A stretch of DNA of 64,000 bases from Silene latifolia (Eukaryota; Streptophyta; Magnoliopsida; Caryophyllales; Caryophyllaceae): NCBI RefSeq assembly GCF_048544455.1, contig NC_133534.1:35774217-35838216 (forward strand), written 5' to 3'. Made by a program: the position numbers and the translations under genes. The notes below the pieces were generated by a model, which was not told the DNA's origin, searched no databases, and was given only the letters and a program-made list of their open reading frames with translations. This document shows positions 43,191 to 56,480 of this stretch, piece by piece. Every line of letters begins with the position of its first letter. Positions within the stretch are counted from its first letter, which is position 1.

Positions 43191-46100
43191 CATTCGGTGT
43201 CTCATATTTTTCACGCGAGTGTCCGCCCTTCTCTTCTCCCTTTGCATTCTAGACCACGTTCTTACTTTTTGGCGTCTACGTGCTTGAACATTCGACCACG
43301 TAAGCTCGGATCCTTCTGAGTACCAGCCTCGTTTTGCATGACCGACCAATTTGACCAACTCCACAATTAATCAACTTAACTAATCTTAATCGTTTTCCAC
43401 TTACGAGGGCACTTTCGTTACATTCGAGTCGAGCATCACTAAACATAAAATTAGTTCATCTCGTTTCGTCAAGCATGTAAGTCCGAGGGTGTAAATCTCT
43501 CTTTTATTTATTGTTATTTACTTCTTGTATCATTAATGTAAGGTTTATATCGAAAATACTCGTTAAAACCGATTTCTAAAACCATACTTTAAAACCCTTT
43601 TTACGGATTACCAGAAGATAACCGTCGAGAAAGGACGCAACAACTGTTGTGCCTCTTCGAAGGAGCGCAGTACCTGCTGCGCCTCTTCGTGAGTCTGCCG
43701 CAGTTCCTGCTTCCTTTCTTCTTCCTTCGTCCTCTGTAAATTCGTTAACTTTTGTTTGTTTTCGTTCATCCTTCAATTCTTTGACATATAATCACAACAA
43801 TTTCACATGTATATTATTTATCATTCATTCACCTATAATTTAATCATTAAAATTCGACTTAAATCTCTAATAATCCAATATTTGCGAGTTTTCGTCATTA
43901 AGCTCAATCCGGGTTGTAGAAATTCGATTTGTTCATATTGAGTTTCTGGAATTCGACCTTTGGTATATTTCCATCTGTCTATTCGTCGTTAATTTGTCAT
44001 TAAATCATCATGTTTAACTTATTTAGTTCACCTATGTCACTAATCAATCTTTCATCCATGTAAATAATTCGTTTGTATCCGTCTCATCCATATTTTATTG
44101 CTTTTATGACTCATTCGCATGTAATTAATCCATTAAATCACTTCTATCCGAGTCGAATATCATAATTAATCCTTAAATTCATCAATTAACATTAACGATT
44201 TGCAGTTCCGGCTTCACAGCCAGAACTCACCCTTGGAACAGACGCAGCAACTGCTGCGCCTCTTCCAATGGGCGCGATCTCTTGCGCGCGCTGTTCAGTT
44301 GATTGCCTCTCGAACTCCCTTTCTGCCTTGACCCGTTTAATTAGCTCACGTATAATTAACTATTATCCGTATTATCACCTACTGATTTATTCGTTGATTC
44401 ATTCTTTTTCTCAAATTGTCCGTTTTAGGAGTATTTTCGACATAAATCGCTAAACCCAATGTAATTATTGTAATTTTATTTTATCATTGTATTTTGTATC
44501 ATTTGTATGTTTTCACATGTAATTGAACCTTAATTCCAACTTCGACCCAATTGTTTGTTAAATTACTTGTTCACCGACTTAGTTAATCTTCACATGTTAG
44601 GATTAAAACTTGGATGTTGCATTGCATGCATATAATCGACAATATATCAAGTATAGACGATTTCCCTAATCATTAGTAGAGGCCGCGATCGAGGCGGGCG
44701 GGATTAGGTGTTCGATCAAAAGAGCTTCCTAATACGTACCCTCACCCCTTACTTCAGATCTCTGTGAACATCCGTGTTCATTGGCATCCACGAGAGTCAT
44801 TCTAGACATAGAATGCTAAGGGTAACGAGTTCTTGGTGTTCATGTCACTACTTTGTGTCTTGACATGACACGAGGTATTCGAACGGTTCCAATTTCCCAT
44901 AAAAATTGGTGGCGACTCCACAAATGCAAACGCTTGTTTCCCAAGCGCCCCCGTGGCCCCCATGTCCACAGTTTGGCGACTCCGCTGGGGATAATACACT
45001 TACGTGTAGCCAAAAGGGTGAAACTTTGAACAAGGTTAGGGAATAGTTTGTACAAGACAATTGTCGGTTTTCATAACTCGGTCTTCCTAGATCGTTTATT
45101 CGGCCTTCCTAGGCCCAACCCAACCCATTCGACCAATCGTCCCGTCTAAACGGTCCTCATTCTTATTTGGGCCTAAGGATGGATAACGATTGACGTCATC
45201 CATACCATGGTACTTACTCATGTTTGTATCAAGGACTTTCACTACTTGAGGAAATGGACTAGGAATCGGCCTTACTCTTGTTTGGTACAAGCCTCTCCAC
45301 AGACTTCGGGTTTGATTGTTCGGTATGGCAACCCACCCTTTAAACAAAAACCCTTTTAAATGCACTCAACATCCCGTTATAATGCATGTATATATGTTTG
45401 TATCATATGTGATCACCATTTTGTAAACAAAACCTTTTTGTAAACAAAACCTTTTTGTAAAATAAAATCCTTTTCAAAATATAAATATTTTCAAAATAGC
45501 GCAAAATAAGCCTAAACTCTGTCCAAATGTCGAGTCAAACTTCGGGCCTCATACCCATTTCAAAACCCGTGTAAAAAAGAAAAGAAAAAAAAGAGTCCAA
45601 AAAAAAAAAACGTAAAAAAAAAACAAAACCAAAAAAAAATAACCAAAAAACGTTTTTAAACCAAAATATTTTCCAACCATGAAAATGTAAATATGTAAAT
45701 TCAATTGGGCTAAGTTAGAGTCAAAGTTCAAACCGACTATGTCCTAGTCGGAACTCTGTCGAGTCATAAACCCGTCTTCCTTTACATTTTGGGTCTTTTC
45801 AAAACTCAAGTCAAGTCCTAAGGCGTCACGCCGTCATTTTGGACTCCCTACCCCAATTCAATTAGGATCTAAACATTTCCACACCTCGACTCACACACTC
45901 GAGGCTAACACATCGAGTCATTCCAAAATCGGTCTCTTGAATTCTCCTAATGACACGTTCGGGACACACATACCCGAACCTCGAGTCAAGTCTGTCTTAA
46001 ACACACAAATTAGAATCAACACGTGTCATCAATCCCGTCAATAAGGTCGATCATATAAGGGTCACTCCGTCAAAGTCAACACTCGAGTCTAAATTAAAGT

Positions 46101-46318
46101 CAAGCACCGTGAATTCAAACACGAGAATTCGCTCACGACATTTCACGAATTCACAAGTCAAGTCTAGATTTATCATCTTGTCCTTTCCTTTGTTTGTTGC
46201 CTTAGTATGCGTGATCCCATGTCGAATCGAGTTGTAATGCGCGTCATTTCTGTCGAGTAGGAATCCAGCAAGTTCTGTCAGTCAGCAAAGTCACGAAGCA
46301 GATCAAGCCACCATCACC

Positions 46319-47719
46319 GTGTCTCTCCAAGATGTTTATGCCACGGTCCTAGGAGTTCAAGTTACAGTGGAAAATTTGAGCATTCACGTCCTCACCCCCG
46401 AGAATGGAATGGTGGAAAAGAACACACCACCTGGAGAAACCTCTAGTCTAGGTCGTCCAAAGCTTACCTCTTGCAATAACCATCGTCCTAGAAAGCCAAA
46501 AACAACTGAAAGGAAACCTGGGAGGCATCAAAGGGTGCTTACGGATTTAGGCATGTCTTATGCCGATGCTTTGAAGAGACTTTCTTCCCAAGGCAAGCTA
46601 CATCCAATAGGACCGACTCCGGATCCACCTTTAGAGAAACAGATGAACCTCTGAAAGGGCAACAAATACTGCTTATATCACCAAGGTAGAGGCCATGATA
46701 TTGCAGAGTGTTTTCTCTTGAAACACACCATTCAGGATATGATCGAGGATGGCAAGCTTCCAATGCCACCATTTGTGGAGCAATTTGATGGCACCGACCC
46801 TCTTGGGTCTAACAGCACTAAACACGATGAAGAATCATTCCTAGACTTTTCTCATCTCCTCGATCCTCGTGAGGACAAAGAAATTAAAGCGCCGACAGAC
46901 GAAGATATCCAAAATGGAATGCTCATGCTTTCCATGGCCTTTGACAATAAATTTTCCAAAATAGAGGGAGCTATTGATAGCCTAAACTCTCGGCTTTCCA
47001 ACATAGAAAATCAGTTCGTCGAAATGGGTAAGAAGCTTGATACCCAACCTCTTAAGATGAAAAGTGTCCAGGCAAACCCTCAACTTGAAAGTCCTAAGGA
47101 GAAAGCAACAAATGGACAACCTATTCTTAGTTCTTCTCATCCGGGAATCAAAATCAACAAAGGCAACCTCATAGACCCTTCGCCAAAGAAACCTAACAAC
47201 CCTCCAAGGTCATTTACAAAGGCTTTCGAAAATAAGGGCACACCTCCTAGGAAATTTACCAACATTGGTATTACATACACCGATGCCTTTCAGAGACTCA
47301 TGGAACAATGAATGTTGAAGCCTATAGGACCTACACCAGATCCAGAAAAGAAATCCAAATTATGGGATGAGAATGCCTACTACAAATACCATAGAGGCAA
47401 AGGGCATGATACAGAGAAATGTTACAAATTAAAAAATGTTATTCAGGATATGATCGAAAGCAGGAGGTTGTCCCTCTCGACCCTTAACCCACAAGGTAGC
47501 TTAGGCGATCCTCATGGATATACCACTCATCAAGAAAATTTTCTTGACCATTACCCTTTCAATGTTCCCAATGATGAGGACGAGGTGCTCAAATGGGTGA
47601 ATGCTCTAAGCCGGATGTCGAAGCCAGTTGCTGGAAGGGAAAATGCTCAAGCATGGGCCGATGATTACGAGTCTAGATCTAAGATCACGTCAAAGTCCGA
47701 GTCTGAGTCCGAGTCTTAG
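46319..47719 (+). pseudogene. Element Z1 gag with duplicated knuckle module
   Basis: Two modules of the type PIGPTPDP...(Y/C)xYHxGxGHDxxxC occur: YCLYHQGRGHDIAECFLLKH (from about 46670) and YYKYHRGKGHDTEKCYKLKN (from about 47380, with the first Cys changed to Tyr). Between them is a region predicted to be helical (MAFDNKFSKIEGAIDSLNSR). Stops at 46652 and 47309. The sequence ends in an acidic SESESES tail. The capsid domain seen in Z2 is absent. Confidence 0.75.
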
Positions 47720-48100
47720 CCTTTCTATCTCATATTTGTTCTAGTGCCTTTCTTTGTGTCCGTTTCCATTCCTAGCGACAACCTGGGGGCTGTCCCACGA
47801 GTCACATGTCTTCTCGAGTCTATGTTGAGTATATTTATTATTCATTTTAATAAAAGTACAATTTTCACTCCACATATTCTATTCTATCTCTTCCTCTACC
47901 ATTTCCTGTGACAACAAGAATTGATTTGAGAAATTTTTTAAAAACAAACAACAACAACACATGACAGTCGATGTGAGTACACTTAGACGATGTTCCATTC
48001 CAAGTTGTAGAGGACCTGAAACTCCGTGTTCATTTTTCTTTACCTACTCCATGTCTGGCAATAGAAACCACAATATAACCCTAGTTTAGGACGAGCCTAT

Positions 48101-50513
48101 TGTAGATACCTCATTTATGCACCTCCCGCAAACCACCCGGTGATGATTGAGCCGCATGTTTGGTACGCGGAACGATTTATGACAATTCGTAAGATTATCG
48201 TTAAGTGATTGCTCAAATATTAATGTCTACCTCTTAGTTGTCATCTACGTGCCGATACGGTCGTTTTGACAGTAATTAGAGTACATTTGGAGTCCGGGCC
48301 TAAAACCGTCTCCATTTTCTGAGAACCGTTAAATCCCGAGTCAGAATGTTCTGGAATGTTCCGGATATTTCTATTCCATATTTCACAATCTTTATCTTTT
48401 GGTAAATAATTTCCCGTAATACTCACATAAGATATTAAGGAAAACCGAATTATTCCGTCCTACCATAACTTAAACACGGAAATCTTTCTTCCGCAGGAGG
48501 AAACCCCTTGGGAACAGACGCGCGCCAGTCTTTGCGCCTCTTCCAAGAGACGCGGTGATTCTTTGCGCCTCTTCCCATGTCCTTTTCTGCGTAATTTTCG
48601 TATCTTTTTCATATCTTTCCGAGATTCACTTCCAAAGAGTCTCCGAAACCCTAATTCCTTCACGTGATTAGTATAAATAGGAGCGTTCGCTCCTCATATT
48701 TCTCACGCGAGTGTCCGCCCTTCTCTTCTCCCTTTGCATTCTAGACCTTTGTTCTTACTTTTTGGCGTCTATGTGCTTGAACATTCGACCACGTAAGCTC
48801 GGATCCTTCTGAGTACCAGCCTCGTTTGCATGACCGACCAATTTGACCAACTCCACATCAATCAACTTAATTAATCTAATCGTTTTCCTCTTACGAGGGC
48901 ACTTTCTTTGCATTCGCGTCGAGCATCACTAATCGATATCTTAGTCCTTCTCGTTTCGTCAACATGTAAGTCTGAGGGTGTAAATCTCTCTTTTATTTAT
49001 TGTATTTTAATTATTGTATCACAATTGTAAGGTTTATGTCGAAAATACTTTTTAAAACCGATTTCTAAAACCGTCTTTAAAACCTCTTTTACGGATTTCC
49101 AGCAGATAACCGTCGAGAAAGGACGCAACAACTGCAGCGCCTCTTCGAAGGAGCGCAGTACCTGCTGGCTGCTACGCCTCTTCGTGAGGCTGCCGCAGTT
49201 CCTGCTTTCTTTCTTCTTCGTTCGTCCTCTATAATTCGTCGTGTTATTTGTTTTCGTTTGTTTGTTAATTCTTCGACACAATCACATAATAATTTCACAT
49301 GTATGTCATTAATCATCATCATTAGTTCGTATAATTCATTGTTAAATCCGACTTAAATCCCTTATAATCAATATTTGCGGGTTTTCGTCATTAAATTCAA
49401 TCCGGGTTGTAGAAATTCAATTCGTCAGTATTGGGTCTCTGGAATTCATCTTTGACATATTTGCACCTGTTTATTGTTGTCACCATCGTATATTTGTCAC
49501 TAATTCGTTATAATTAATCCATTTTTTTCACTCATGTTACTAATCAATCATTCTTTCGTGTAATAATACGTCTTAATTCCGTCTCATCCATGTTTATTGT
49601 TTTTATGATCTATTAATCACATGTAAATAACATATTAATCACTTTCATCCGAGTAAATGATTTAATCAATCATTAAATTCACCAACGAGTATTAACAACA
49701 CGCAATTCCGGCTTCACAGCCAGAATTCAGGTCAGGAACAGACGCAGCGTCTGCTGCGCCTATTCCAAAGGACGCAGCTCTGCTGCGCCTGTTCCGGGTT
49801 GAACTTTGCTTCTGAACTCCGTTGTTGCTTGACCTAGTTTATTTAACATACGTATAATTAATTATTAATCGTATTATCACCTTCTGATCTGTTCGTTTAT
49901 TCTTTTATTTCGTTTTCTCAAATTATCCGTTTTTAAGGTATTTTCGACATAAATCGCCTAATCCAATGTAATTAATGTAATTTTCATTATTGCAATTTTC
50001 CTATTGTATTTATCATATTTCTTGTATCATTTGTATGCCTTCACATGTAATTGAACATTAAATCCTACTTCGACCTAATTGTTTGCTAAATTAATTGTTC
50101 ACCGACTTAGTCTAATCTCACATGATAGGATTAAAACTTGGATGTTGCATCGCATGCATACAATCGACGATATATCGAGTACGAATAACTTCCCTAATCA
50201 TTAGTAGAGGCCGCTATCGAGGCGGGCGGGATTAGGTGTTCGATCAAAAGAGCTTCCTAATACGTACCCTCACCCCTTACTCCAGATATCTGTGAACACC
50301 CGTGTTCATTGGCATCCACGAGAGTCATTCTAGACATAGAATGCTAAGGGTAACGATTGCTTAGTGTTCATGTCTCTACTTTGTGTCTTGACATGACACG
50401 AGGTATTCAAACGGTTCCAATTTCCCATAAAAATTGGTGGCGACTCCATACAAAAATGCAAACGCTTATTTCTCTTCTCTCCCAAGCGCCCCTGTGGGCC
50501 CCCGCTGTCCACA
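48101..50513 (+). repeat. 5' LTR of element Z2
   Basis: 2413 bp, closely related to 42445-44970. TATA box GTATAAATAG is at 48671-48680. Three pairs of GACGCAGC/GCTGCGCC palindromes lie at about 48509-48578, 49120-49190 and 49734-49799. The 3' end is joined by GTT to the PBS. Confidence 0.88.
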
Positions 50514-51307
50514 GTTTGGCGACTCCGCTGGGGATAATACACTTACGTGTAGCAATGGTGAAACTTGAATAAGGTTAGGGAATAGTTTGTACAAGACAAT
50601 TGTCGGTTTTCATAACTCGGTCTTCCTAGACCGTTTTATTCGGCCTTCCTAGGCCCAACCAAACCCATTCGACCAATCGTCCCGTCTAAACGGTCCTAAT
50701 TCTTATTTGGGCCTAAGGATGGATAGCGATTGACGTCATCCATACCATGGTACTTACTCTTGTTTGTATCAAGGGCCTTCACTACTTGAGGAAATGGACT
50801 AGGAATCGGCCTTACTCTTGTTTGGTACGAGCCTCTCCACAGACTTTGGGTTTGATGGTTCGGTATGGCAACCCACCCTTTAAACCAAAACCCTTTTAAA
50901 TGCACTCAGCATCCCGTTATAATGCTTGTATAAATGTTTGTACCTTACGTGATCACCATTTTTAAACAAAACCATGTCGATTTTTCAAAAATCAAAACCC
51001 TTTTCTTAATCAAAATTTAGAAATATGCCTTCAATTAGCGCAAAATCCAGTCAAAACTCTGTCCGTTTGTCATGTCAAAATTCGGGCCACAAAGCCCATT
51101 TCAAAACCTCACTTTGAGTCCACTCCTACAACTACACTATAGTTGACTAGGACACACATTTTCAAAAAACTTGTCTTTCTTCAAAGCTCACTCAACATAA
51201 GTGGCACACACCCACTTCACGAGTCAAAACATTTCTTCTTTTAGCAAGTGTGTTAGAATGGTCGATCGTGTTTTGATTCGTCGCCGATCTCTTATCCAGT
51301 TTTCGAG

Positions 51308-53115
51308 ATGCCGGGATCCAGCGAAACAAACCTCCACCAACTTCAAGATGGTAATGATCGAATCCTAGCCGCGCTAGCCCAAATGCAAGTTACCCAAGAC
51401 CAAGTCTATGACCGCCTTGAGCTCATCGAGGGCTGTATCTATGCCGTAGAGGGAAGGTTGCCTCCTCATGAAAGTGAAGTACTAGGTGACTCCGATAATG
51501 AATCCAAGGATGAAAATCCTCTCATGGGGATGACTGTAGCTGAGAAAAGACTCCAATACTTAGAGGAGAAATTGATGTACCTTAAGGGGATGACATTTAT
51601 AGGGAGAACAATCGCAAGTATGAGGCCGTCAATTCCAAATTGCCAACCAACTTCAATATGACGGATATCCCTAAATTCAAGGGACACGAGAACCCTTTGA
51701 ACCACATCCGTGCCTTCAAATATTACATGTCTATCAAAGGCATCAAACCCGAGATGTTCTTAAGGATCTTTCCTTCATCTCTTGACACCATCCCGAAGCA
51801 ATGGTTCTACTCCTTAGATCACAAGAAGGTCGCTACTTGGGAAGATGCCGCAATCGAGTTTTCTAAACAATACGCGGATAATGCCGAGATCCAAGTAAAC
51901 ATGCGTACTCTAGAGGTTCTTACCCAAAATGACAAAGAAGGATTCACCGACTTCCTAAGTAGGTGGAGGAAGACTAGTACCCAACTGGTTGAACGCCCGG
52001 ATGAGGCTACCCTTGTGGAGAAGTTTGTGGATAATCTCAAACCCATCTATGCCAATCATTTGAGGTACCAAAACATCAAAACTTTTAAGGACTTGACCGT
52101 ACTAGGGACAAGGATTGAAGATGACATCCGTAAAGGACTCTTGTCCAAAATGGTAGGTTGAGGATATCAAGGTTCAACAAGTCATTCATACGACTCTACT
52201 AACAAAACCGATGAAGTTAACCTTCTCGAGCCATCCAAGAAAAGTACCCCACCAAGGAAATTCACAAATCTTGGGGACACTTACTCCAACGCTCTAAAAA
52301 GGTTAATGAAGCAAGGCAAACTTCAACCCATTGGACCTACTCCCGAACCCGAAAGGAAATCCAAATTCTGGGACGAGAACTCGTACTGTGAATACCATAG
52401 GGGCAAGGGGCACGACACAGAAAAATGCTACAAGTTGAAAAACGTGCTTCAAGACATGATTGAAGATGGTCGATTGCAAATACCACCGGGAGGTAAACCC
52501 AACAACACTCAGAATCCTCTTGGAGTTCTAGTGATTACAAGTGATGAATCTACCTTAGATTGCTCACACCTTATTTCTCCAATCGAAAATGAAGTCTACG
52601 TAATCGAGAATGAAGGGTTCTACTCTACTATCTCCCCTACCATTTCCGACTTCATCATATGGGCAAGGAGTGTAGATGGGCAAGCTTGGGAATTAGAAAT
52701 TATGGTGACAACTTTACGCGATCCCAACGCAACACCCAAAGAACACGTGCCACTAATCTTCTCTCAAAATGCTACTATGCAAGAAGTAGTCACCGTGGTT
52801 GATAAAGTAGTTGACCAAATCATACGACTGGAAGATGAAATCATGAGAATGAGAGAGCTAACTGCAATCAATGGAGTTTGGGCCGACGATGATGAGGACG
52901 AGTATCTCATTGAAAACTCCCTAGTAAAAGAAATAGTCCAAAATGGTGAAGACCAAGATGTAGACCACCTAACTCGCTCGGGTCATCCATATCAAAGCAC
53001 TACTCAAAGCGGTCCAACCAACGTTGTCACACCAAATGATAACGAAGAGGACTCCACTGACCATTTGCTCAAGCAATTACAGAAGACGAAGGTGATCTTT
53101 CGGTCCGGCAATTAG
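51308..53115 (+). pseudogene. Element Z2 gag
   Basis: Starts MPGSSETNLHQLQDGNDR, with a coiled region, then a capsid domain (PKFKGHENPLNHIRAFKYYM, FPSSLDTIPKQWFYSL, FTDFLSRWRKTSTQLVERPD). The knuckle YCEYHRGKGHDTEKC is near 52385. A frameshift lies near 51640-51660 and a TGA at 52159-52161. The C-terminal part is acidic. Gag forms the particle that packages element RNA. Confidence 0.85.
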
Positions 53116-53156
53116 TAGCAAGCTCATTCCCACATCGCCAAGCTTTACTGCAAGCT

Positions 53157-56100
53157 TTGGCCAAACTAAATGTAGCACATAACTCGACACCCGAAGATGT
53201 AGTCAACTTGGTCTTCCAAGAATCACCAAAGCTAAGTAATCCTATTACTTTCTCAGACGAAGATTTGCCACCTTTTGGCGCCAGTCACAATTTAGCTCTT
53301 TACATCACTGTCATTTGTCTAAAGAAGAACATGCCAATGACCTTGGTAGATGATGGCTCCCCGGTTAACGTCATACCCCTCAAAACGGCATACAAGTTAG
53401 GCATGAAAGAGTCGGATTGGACCCCTACCAATCAAGGTGTGCGTGCATATGATGGTACACGACGAAAGGTGGTAGGACTTGTTAACCTAACCATAGCCAC
53501 AAGGCCAATTGAACGAAAGGTTAACTTCCAAATAGTGGACATTGAAGCTTTCTTCAACATACTTCTGGGAAGATCGTGGATTCACGCTTCCAAAGCGGTA
53601 ACATCCACCCTCCATCAAAAGATCAAGATCCCACTAAATGGCAAAGTAGTGACGATCACTTCGTCACCCATCAAGGCAATAATCGAAAAACAGTCGAACA
53701 ATCAAGTCCTTACAGATCCCGTATACGAACTTGGAGGCTTCCAAAGTGTAAGCGTCATAGAAAGAAAGTTGGCACCCTTATACTATGATCCCTACTCCAA
53801 CTTGGTGGTCAACCACATGCTCAAAACCCAGGGATACTTCCCTAGAATGCCTTTGAACCCTACTCGAAGAAACACCTTCGCACCATACAAGGAAGGCAAC
53901 TCAAAGAGGATACCACTTGGACTAGGGTACAAACCCACTAAAGAAAAGGTTCTCGAAATGCTTGCCCAAGTCCAAAACCGCAAGCATGTAGGAGTCCAAA
54001 TGAGACCATATCTCCCCACTTTAAATGGGTACTTTGTTCAAGAAGGAAGTCTAGAACTCTTTCACGGATTTCCCGAGCCTTGGCATTATCACGAGAGGAA
54101 GCTAGCCGGAATCGAGATCTTTCACGATTGCTACTTTATCCCTCCAGAAACGGTTCCTACCGTCAAAACCCGTCAAGCACCTTGCTTAGACGAACAAGCC
54201 GTTAGCCAATTGTTTGGAGAAGATCGATTTGTCAGGACCGCGCAGGATGAGATCATTACCATGATACTTCAAGACGATCGCTTCAACCCCACCGCGTTAA
54301 TCACAGAAACCAACGCAAGACAGCAGAAAGGATGGAGAAAATCAATCAAGTGGACCAACAATCAAGGAAGACTCTTCAAGCTCACCACTGGAGAAGGAGA
54401 GATGTTCAAAGGAGAACCAAAAGACGATGAGTTCGAGTCGGAGTCGGAGTCAGAGTCGGAGTTTAGAGAAGTCATTAGAGAGTCTCCTCCTGTCGTCATC
54501 CCCACTCCCTTTGTTTCTCATAGCTTAGCCTCGCGTAGTCACAGTAGTTCGGGAAATGCCCCAACCACTGTCCCTTTGCCGCCACTGACCATGGATCAGT
54601 TGGCTTCTTTGTTTCAACTATACTCAAATTTTAATATGAATAAATCAGGTTCTGCTTACTCTTTGTGTTATCTTGAGTGCAATTCTGTTTACGATGATAC
54701 TGAGGATGACCAAGACCCAGACTCGATCGAAATACCTCCCTACATAGCCAAAGAAATACTACAGGAAGGGGAAGGGGGACCAGTAATAGAAGACACCGAA
54801 CCCATCAATGTAGAAACCGAACGAGAACCCCAAGAACTTAGGATAGGGACTACCTTGAGCTCTACCGAAAGGGCCGATTTCATAAACCTCCTAAGCGAAT
54901 TCAAAGACGTTTTCGCTTGGTCCTACAAAGACATGCCAGGGATCGACAGGGATATCGCTGAACATAGAATTCCGATTAAGCCAGGTTTCAAACCTGTGAA
55001 ATAGAAGCTTCGACGAATGAGGACAGAATGGGCTCTCAAGATTAAAGAAGAAGTTGACAAACAATTCAAAGCCGGGTTCATCAAAGTTTCCGAGTATTCT
55101 GACTGGGTAGCCAACATAGTACCTGTGCCCAAAAAGGATGGGAGAATCTGTGTTTGTGTTGACTTTAGGACTTGAACAAAGCAAGTCCTAAAGATGACTT
55201 CCCTCTACCCCACATCGACATATTGGTGGACAACACTGCTGACCACGCGTTACTATCCTTCATGGATGGATATGCGGGTTATAATCAAATCAAAATGGCC
55301 ATGGAAGATATGCATAAGACCGCCTTCGTCACTCAATGGGGAACCTATTGTTATACGGTCATGCCGTTTGGATTGATCAACGCCGGAGCTACATATCAAC
55401 GCACCGCAACTATACTCTTACATGACATGATGCACAAAGTAGTTGAGGTATACGTAGATGACATGATTGTCAAATCCAAGGAAAGAGAGGGGCATATTAC
55501 AAACCTTCTCAAGTTCTTCGCAAGGCTACGAAAGTACAACATGAGGCTCAATCCTCAGAAATGCACATTCGGGGTAACATCTGGCAAACTCTTGGGATAC
55601 GTCGTTAGTCAAAGAGGTATAGAAATAGATCCTTCCAAAATCAAAGCTTTGATCGAAATGCCACAACCTCAAATAGAAAAAGAAGTCAGAGGATTCCTGG
55701 GAAAGGTGCAGTATATAAGTCGATTCATATCGAAACTTACAATGATTTGTGAGCCTATCTTCAAGAAACTCAAGAAAACAGACCACACCATATGGGACGA
55801 CGATTGTCAGAAGGCGTTTGACCGAATAAAAGAGATATTGGCTAAACCACCAGTGCTCATGCCGCCACAATGAGATCAACCTCTGGGTTTATATCTCACA
55901 AAGAATCAAAAAATGACCATGGGTGCCATGCTGGCTCAAACAGTAGGAAGTGAAGAAAGGGCTATCTACTACCTTAGTAAGAAGTTCCTGGAGTACGAGT
56001 GCAAATATTCACAACTCGAAAAGACATGCCTCGCTTATGTGTGGGCAACGAAGAAGCTACGCCATTACATGCTTAGCTACTCCATCAAAATATACTCCAA

Positions 56101-56480
56101 AATGGATCCAGTCAAATACCTCTTCGAGAAACCCGTCCTCAACGGACGCCTAGCAAGATGGACCCTGATGCTCTCAGAATTCGACCTCGAATACGTGCCA
56201 CTGAAATTTATTAAAGGGCGCGCCGTCGCCGAGTTCTTCGCAGAAAATCCCATCAATGACGCACAAACGGTAGACACTTGGTCATTTCCAGACGAGGATA
56301 TACTCCAAACTGATGTAGATTCTTGGGACCTTTACTTTGATGGAGCATCAAACTTGAGAGGATTTGGAATAGGAGTGTTGCTCATTTCTCCTGAAGGCGA
56401 GCATACACCAATCGCTGTCAAACTCGACTTCGAGGTGACAAACAACAACGCAGAATCTGAGCTTGTCTCATTGGACTACA
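53157..56480 (+). pseudogene. Element Z2 protease, reverse transcriptase and first RNase H
   Basis: Protease: LVDDGSPVNVIPL and FFNILLGRSWIHASKAVTST. An acidic linker with ESESESESE follows. RT: SDWVANIVPVPKKDGRICVC, MPFGLINAGATYQR and VEVYVDDMIVKSKE (YVDD intact), then KVQYISRFISKLTMICEPIF. The degenerate first RNase H is MGAMLAQTVGSEERAIYYLS. The second (archaeal-type) begins DLYFDGASNLRGFGIGVLLI. A TAG at 55002-55004, a frameshift near 55170 and a TGA at 55871-55873 disrupt the frame. Confidence 0.88.

Larger units (their letters stand above)
42445..48100 (+). mobile_element. Element Z1: Tat-type retrotransposon, 5' LTR, leader and partial gag
   Basis: The LTR at 42445-44970 ends TGTCCACA, followed after GTT by the PBS TGGCGACTCCGCTGGGGA (44974-44991), which matches a tRNA-Arg-like 3' end as reported for Ogre/Tat elements. 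A leader (with A-rich 45590-45660) precedes gag fragments (46319-47719). All pol is missing; a new LTR begins at 48101. A CTGGGGGCTG tract lies at 47784. Confidence 0.8.

Noticed and set aside
44802-45365. Short minus-strand frames at the Z1 LTR/PBS junction, repeated at 50330-50905
   Set aside because: They recur only because the LTR end and leader are duplicated, and they read antisense through the PBS.
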